Source: Roseateles oligotrophus
Lineage (GTDB): Bacteria > Pseudomonadota > Gammaproteobacteria > Burkholderiales > Burkholderiaceae_C
Direction of reading: 5' to 3'
Assembly (NCBI RefSeq): GCF_014204525.1
Contig: NZ_JACHLP010000002.1
Location: forward strand, 186,001-250,000
DNA length: 64,000 nt
The notes under the pieces were generated by a model, which saw only the letters and a list, made by a program, of their open reading frames with translations, searched no databases and was not told where the DNA came from. This document shows positions 62,409 through 64,000 of this stretch, in pieces; within the stretch, counting starts at the first letter, position 1; each line of letters opens with the position of its first letter. The translations under genes were made by a program, and so were the position numbers.

Positions 62409-63136
62409 GCCGCGCCTTCTGCTCATTGGGGCTTGGCCTGCTGCTGCTGGGCCTTGCCGGGCCGGCCTGGGCGACGGCCGTCTGGCCCGTGATTGCGCTG
62501 CCGGAGCAGGCGCAGCGGGCCTCGGTCGGCCAACAGGTGGAGGCACGCGGTGTCCCCATGCGGCTGCAGGCGTTTGAGTGGGCCGTGCCCATGGCGCAGG
62601 CCCTGGCCTGGTTTCAAAGGCAGCTGGGTGCGGACGCGGTGCTTGCACCCCTGGCCGGGGGCGGCCAGGTGCTGGGGCGCATGCAGGGCCCGCACTACCT
62701 CAGCGTGCAGTTGCAGGCGACGGTGGGGGGCGTGAAGGGTGTGGCGGCGGTCAGTGATATGGCCGCGGCCTGGCGCGACCGTGCCAGCTACGCCGCCTTG
62801 CGCGAACGTTGGGAGCGGCGCCTGGGTTATGGCGCGCAAACCCAGGGCCTGACGCTGTCCCAAGACCCGGGCAAGGAGAGCCTGCACTGGGTGGCCAGCC
62901 ACCCCGACACGGTGCAGGGCACGGTGCAGCGCCTGCGTGCGGAGCTGCTGGCCGAGGGCTTCAGGCTTGAGCGTGAAGTCAGCGTCGATGACAGCCAGCC
63001 TCGCCAGCTGCCGCGCGGCAGCAATTTGTGGTTTGCAGCGCCGGGGCGTGAGGCCATCGTGGTCGTGACACCGGGTCCATCGGGGGGGAGCACGGTGGTG
63101 ATGAATGTGGTGACGCAGCAGGGGAGCCCAAGATGA
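62405..63136 (+). CDS. secreted protein of unknown function in the pilus locus
   Basis: 243 aa. A signal peptide (residues 1-23, ending PAWA) precedes a soluble periplasmic protein. Stretches such as VGQQVEARGVPMRLQAFEW, MAQALAWFQRQLGADAVL and SNLWFAAPGREAIVVVTPG suggest an alpha/beta fold with repeated halves (two WF-R-L type segments), but I do not recognise a family. It is tightly coupled at both ends (ATGA overlaps with the TadE-like and small pilin-like genes). Confidence 0.75.
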   Translation: MSRAFCSLGLGLLLLGLAGPAWATAVWPVIALPEQAQRASVGQQVEARGVPMRLQAFEWAVPMAQALAWFQRQLGADAVLAPLAGGGQVLGRMQGPHYLSVQLQATVGGVKGVAAVSDMAAAWRDRASYAALRERWERRLGYGAQTQGLTLSQDPGKESLHWVASHPDTVQGTVQRLRAELLAEGFRLEREVSVDDSQPRQLPRGSNLWFAAPGREAIVVVTPGPSGGSTVVMNVVTQQGSPR

Positions 63137-63318
63137 GCAAGCCAGCAAGGCGCAGGCAAGGAGGCCAGGCCTCGGTGGAGTACGTGGTGGTTTGCCTCGC
63201 CCTGGTGCTGGCCTTGGGTTTGTCCATGTTGACGGATGAAAGCGTGCTCAAGCAGTTGATCGAGGCCTTCCGACTCGCCTACAAGAAGATCTCTTTTGCC
63301 CTGTCCTTTCCTTACTGA
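63133..63318 (+). CDS. small pilin-like protein
   Basis: 61 aa. A leader KPARRRQGG precedes QASVEYVVVCLALVLALGLSML with the Glu-Tyr pair at the pilin position, then a short tail ending KKISFALSFPY. It has the size of a true Flp pilin or TadF-type minor pilin. ATG overlaps the previous stop. Together with 58079, 58375 and 61575 this makes four proteins with a GQ-type prepilin start in 5 kb. Confidence 0.78.
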   Translation: MSKPARRRQGGQASVEYVVVCLALVLALGLSMLTDESVLKQLIEAFRLAYKKISFALSFPY

Positions 63319-63476
63319 ACCCGCTTAATCAGTTGGTGACAGAGCTACTCGGGGAGTACCCGTCTGAGTTCGCGCACAAAGGTCCGGCAGGGGCTTTGTG
63401 GCTAACGAAGGACTTGGCGCATGCAAGCGCCAAGGCGGGCGGTCTGTCACGCAAAGAAATAAGTTAGACAAGAACA
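63319..63476. other. leader region before cpaB with inverted repeats
   Basis: 158 bases with no gene. It holds a CTTGGCGC/GCGCCAAG hairpin (63413-63434, loop ATGCAA), an ACAAAG/CTTTGT pair (63375-63398 area) and an ACTC...GAGT pair. No T-run follows the hairpins. It may separate cpaB transcription from the upstream pilin genes or form a structured leader. Confidence 0.5.
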
Positions 63477-64000
63477 ATGAAAATTCCTTCGATCAAGAGC
63501 CTGAAGGTCAACAAGACCTGGTTGGGCCTGGGGGCGGCTTTGGGCATAGGCCTGATCGCGGCCTTGGCGGCGCGCAGCTATTTGTCCAATCAAATTGAGC
63601 AGATCAATGCCAAGGGCAAGGGCGAGCGCGTCGCCGTGGTGGTGGCCAAGGGCGATCTGCCCAAAGGCGCTTTGCTGAGTGCGGACAATCTGGCCGTCAG
63701 GGAGATACCGGCCGAGTACGCGCACTCCACGGCCTTGAGCCCCGATCAGTTCGAGCGCGTGGAAGGCCAGTCCCTGGCCATGCCGCTGCGGGCCGGTGAG
63801 ATGGTGATGTGGGGCTTGCTGGAGCCGCAGCGGCCGGCCACGTTTTCGGCACGGGTCGAGGCCGGCCGGCGCGCCCTGACCTTGGCGGTGGACGAGATCA
63901 GCTCGATCTCCGGCATGCTGGAACCGGGCGACGCCATCGACCTGATTGCCACCCTGGACCTGCCGGGGGGCAAGCGCACGGTGCCGGTGATGCAGGGCGT
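63477..64000 (+). CDS. cpaB: Flp pilus assembly protein CpaB/RcpC, 5' part
   Basis: 174 codons are present; the gene continues past the window. It starts MKIPSIKSLKVNKTWLGLGA, with one membrane helix (about 14-34), then the SAF domain: RVAVVVAKGDLPKGALLSADNLAVREIPAEYA, in parts, followed by GQSLAMPLRAGEMVMWGLLEP and the RcpC-type region ARVEAGRRALTLAVDEISSISGMLEPGDAIDLIATL. CpaB/RcpC is a periplasmic, inner-membrane-anchored component of Tad secretion machines next to the secretin CpaC/RcpA. Its presence identifies the whole preceding cluster as a Tad locus; secretin, TadZ, TadA and TadBC should follow to the right. Confidence 0.92.
   Translation, partial: MKIPSIKSLKVNKTWLGLGAALGIGLIAALAARSYLSNQIEQINAKGKGERVAVVVAKGDLPKGALLSADNLAVREIPAEYAHSTALSPDQFERVEGQSLAMPLRAGEMVMWGLLEPQRPATFSARVEAGRRALTLAVDEISSISGMLEPGDAIDLIATLDLPGGKRTVPVMQG

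Overview
The window is GC-rich (about two-thirds G+C) and reads as chromosomal DNA of a betaproteobacterium of the order Burkholderiales, most likely the Rubrivivax/Leptothrix/Roseateles (Sphaerotilaceae) group. This is inferred from the recA/recX/DUF2889/sucC/sucD/terC gene order, three exosortase-associated proteins (two PEP-CTERM proteins and a TIGR03790-like lipoprotein), many two-component systems, and a Tad-type pilus locus. No rRNA, tRNA, insertion sequence, prophage or CRISPR array was seen. Genes are dense, and many start codons overlap the preceding stop (ATGA or TGATG).

Layout. Bases 1-1692: the end of an lptC-like gene, a coupled short-chain dehydrogenase, and a LuxR-type quorum-sensing regulator with an intact acyl-homoserine-lactone pocket but no luxI beside it. 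A lux-box-like dyad lies before the next gene. 2105-5491: an outer-membrane DUF5916 protein followed, after one amber codon in the same frame, by a collapsed second copy carrying three in-frame deletions. 5565-10282: an RRM RNA-binding protein, a membrane protein, a BtuF-like protein without a signal peptide, and a divergent EamA transporter/MocR regulator pair. 10299-14476: marC-creB-creC-creD with a perfect cre-tag ahead of creD. 14494-21871: two PEP-CTERM proteins, an OmpR/histidine kinase pair, a GMC oxidoreductase and a POT peptide transporter. 21965-28228: an NtrY-like kinase and a Fis-type regulator divergent from an HlyD/ATPase/FtsX-type permease exporter.

28297-42060: a large Ig/PKD-repeat lipoprotein of lower GC, an M17 aminopeptidase, a thioredoxin, a small orphan protein, a SWIM/SNF2 helicase, an unknown membrane-anchored protein, a DTW-domain tRNA modification enzyme, a B12-binding radical SAM protein and the TIGR03790-like lipoprotein. 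42061-46561: a noncoding stretch with a possible promoter and terminator, a TSUP transporter, and a 7TMR-DISM sensor kinase with its REC-AraC regulator. 46762-52492: an HDOD protein, a diguanylate cyclase, an FHA protein, a PP2C phosphatase, a Ser/Thr kinase and TerC. 52688-57673: sucD, sucC, DUF2889, recX, an NTF2-like gene and recA with its SOS box, all on the minus strand.

58079-64000: the start of a Tad/Flp-type pilus locus. It holds a long pilin-like protein, a TadG-like protein, two tandem six-cysteine lipoproteins of no family I recognise, a TadE-like protein, a secreted protein, a second small pilin-like protein and cpaB/rcpC, which runs off the end. The main theme of the window is signalling: six histidine kinase or regulator loci, c-di-GMP, Ser/Thr phosphorylation and quorum sensing, next to envelope and secretion genes. 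The least explained parts are the lipoprotein pair in the pilus locus, the amber-separated DUF5916 duplicate and the noncoding region at 42.1-42.5 kb.
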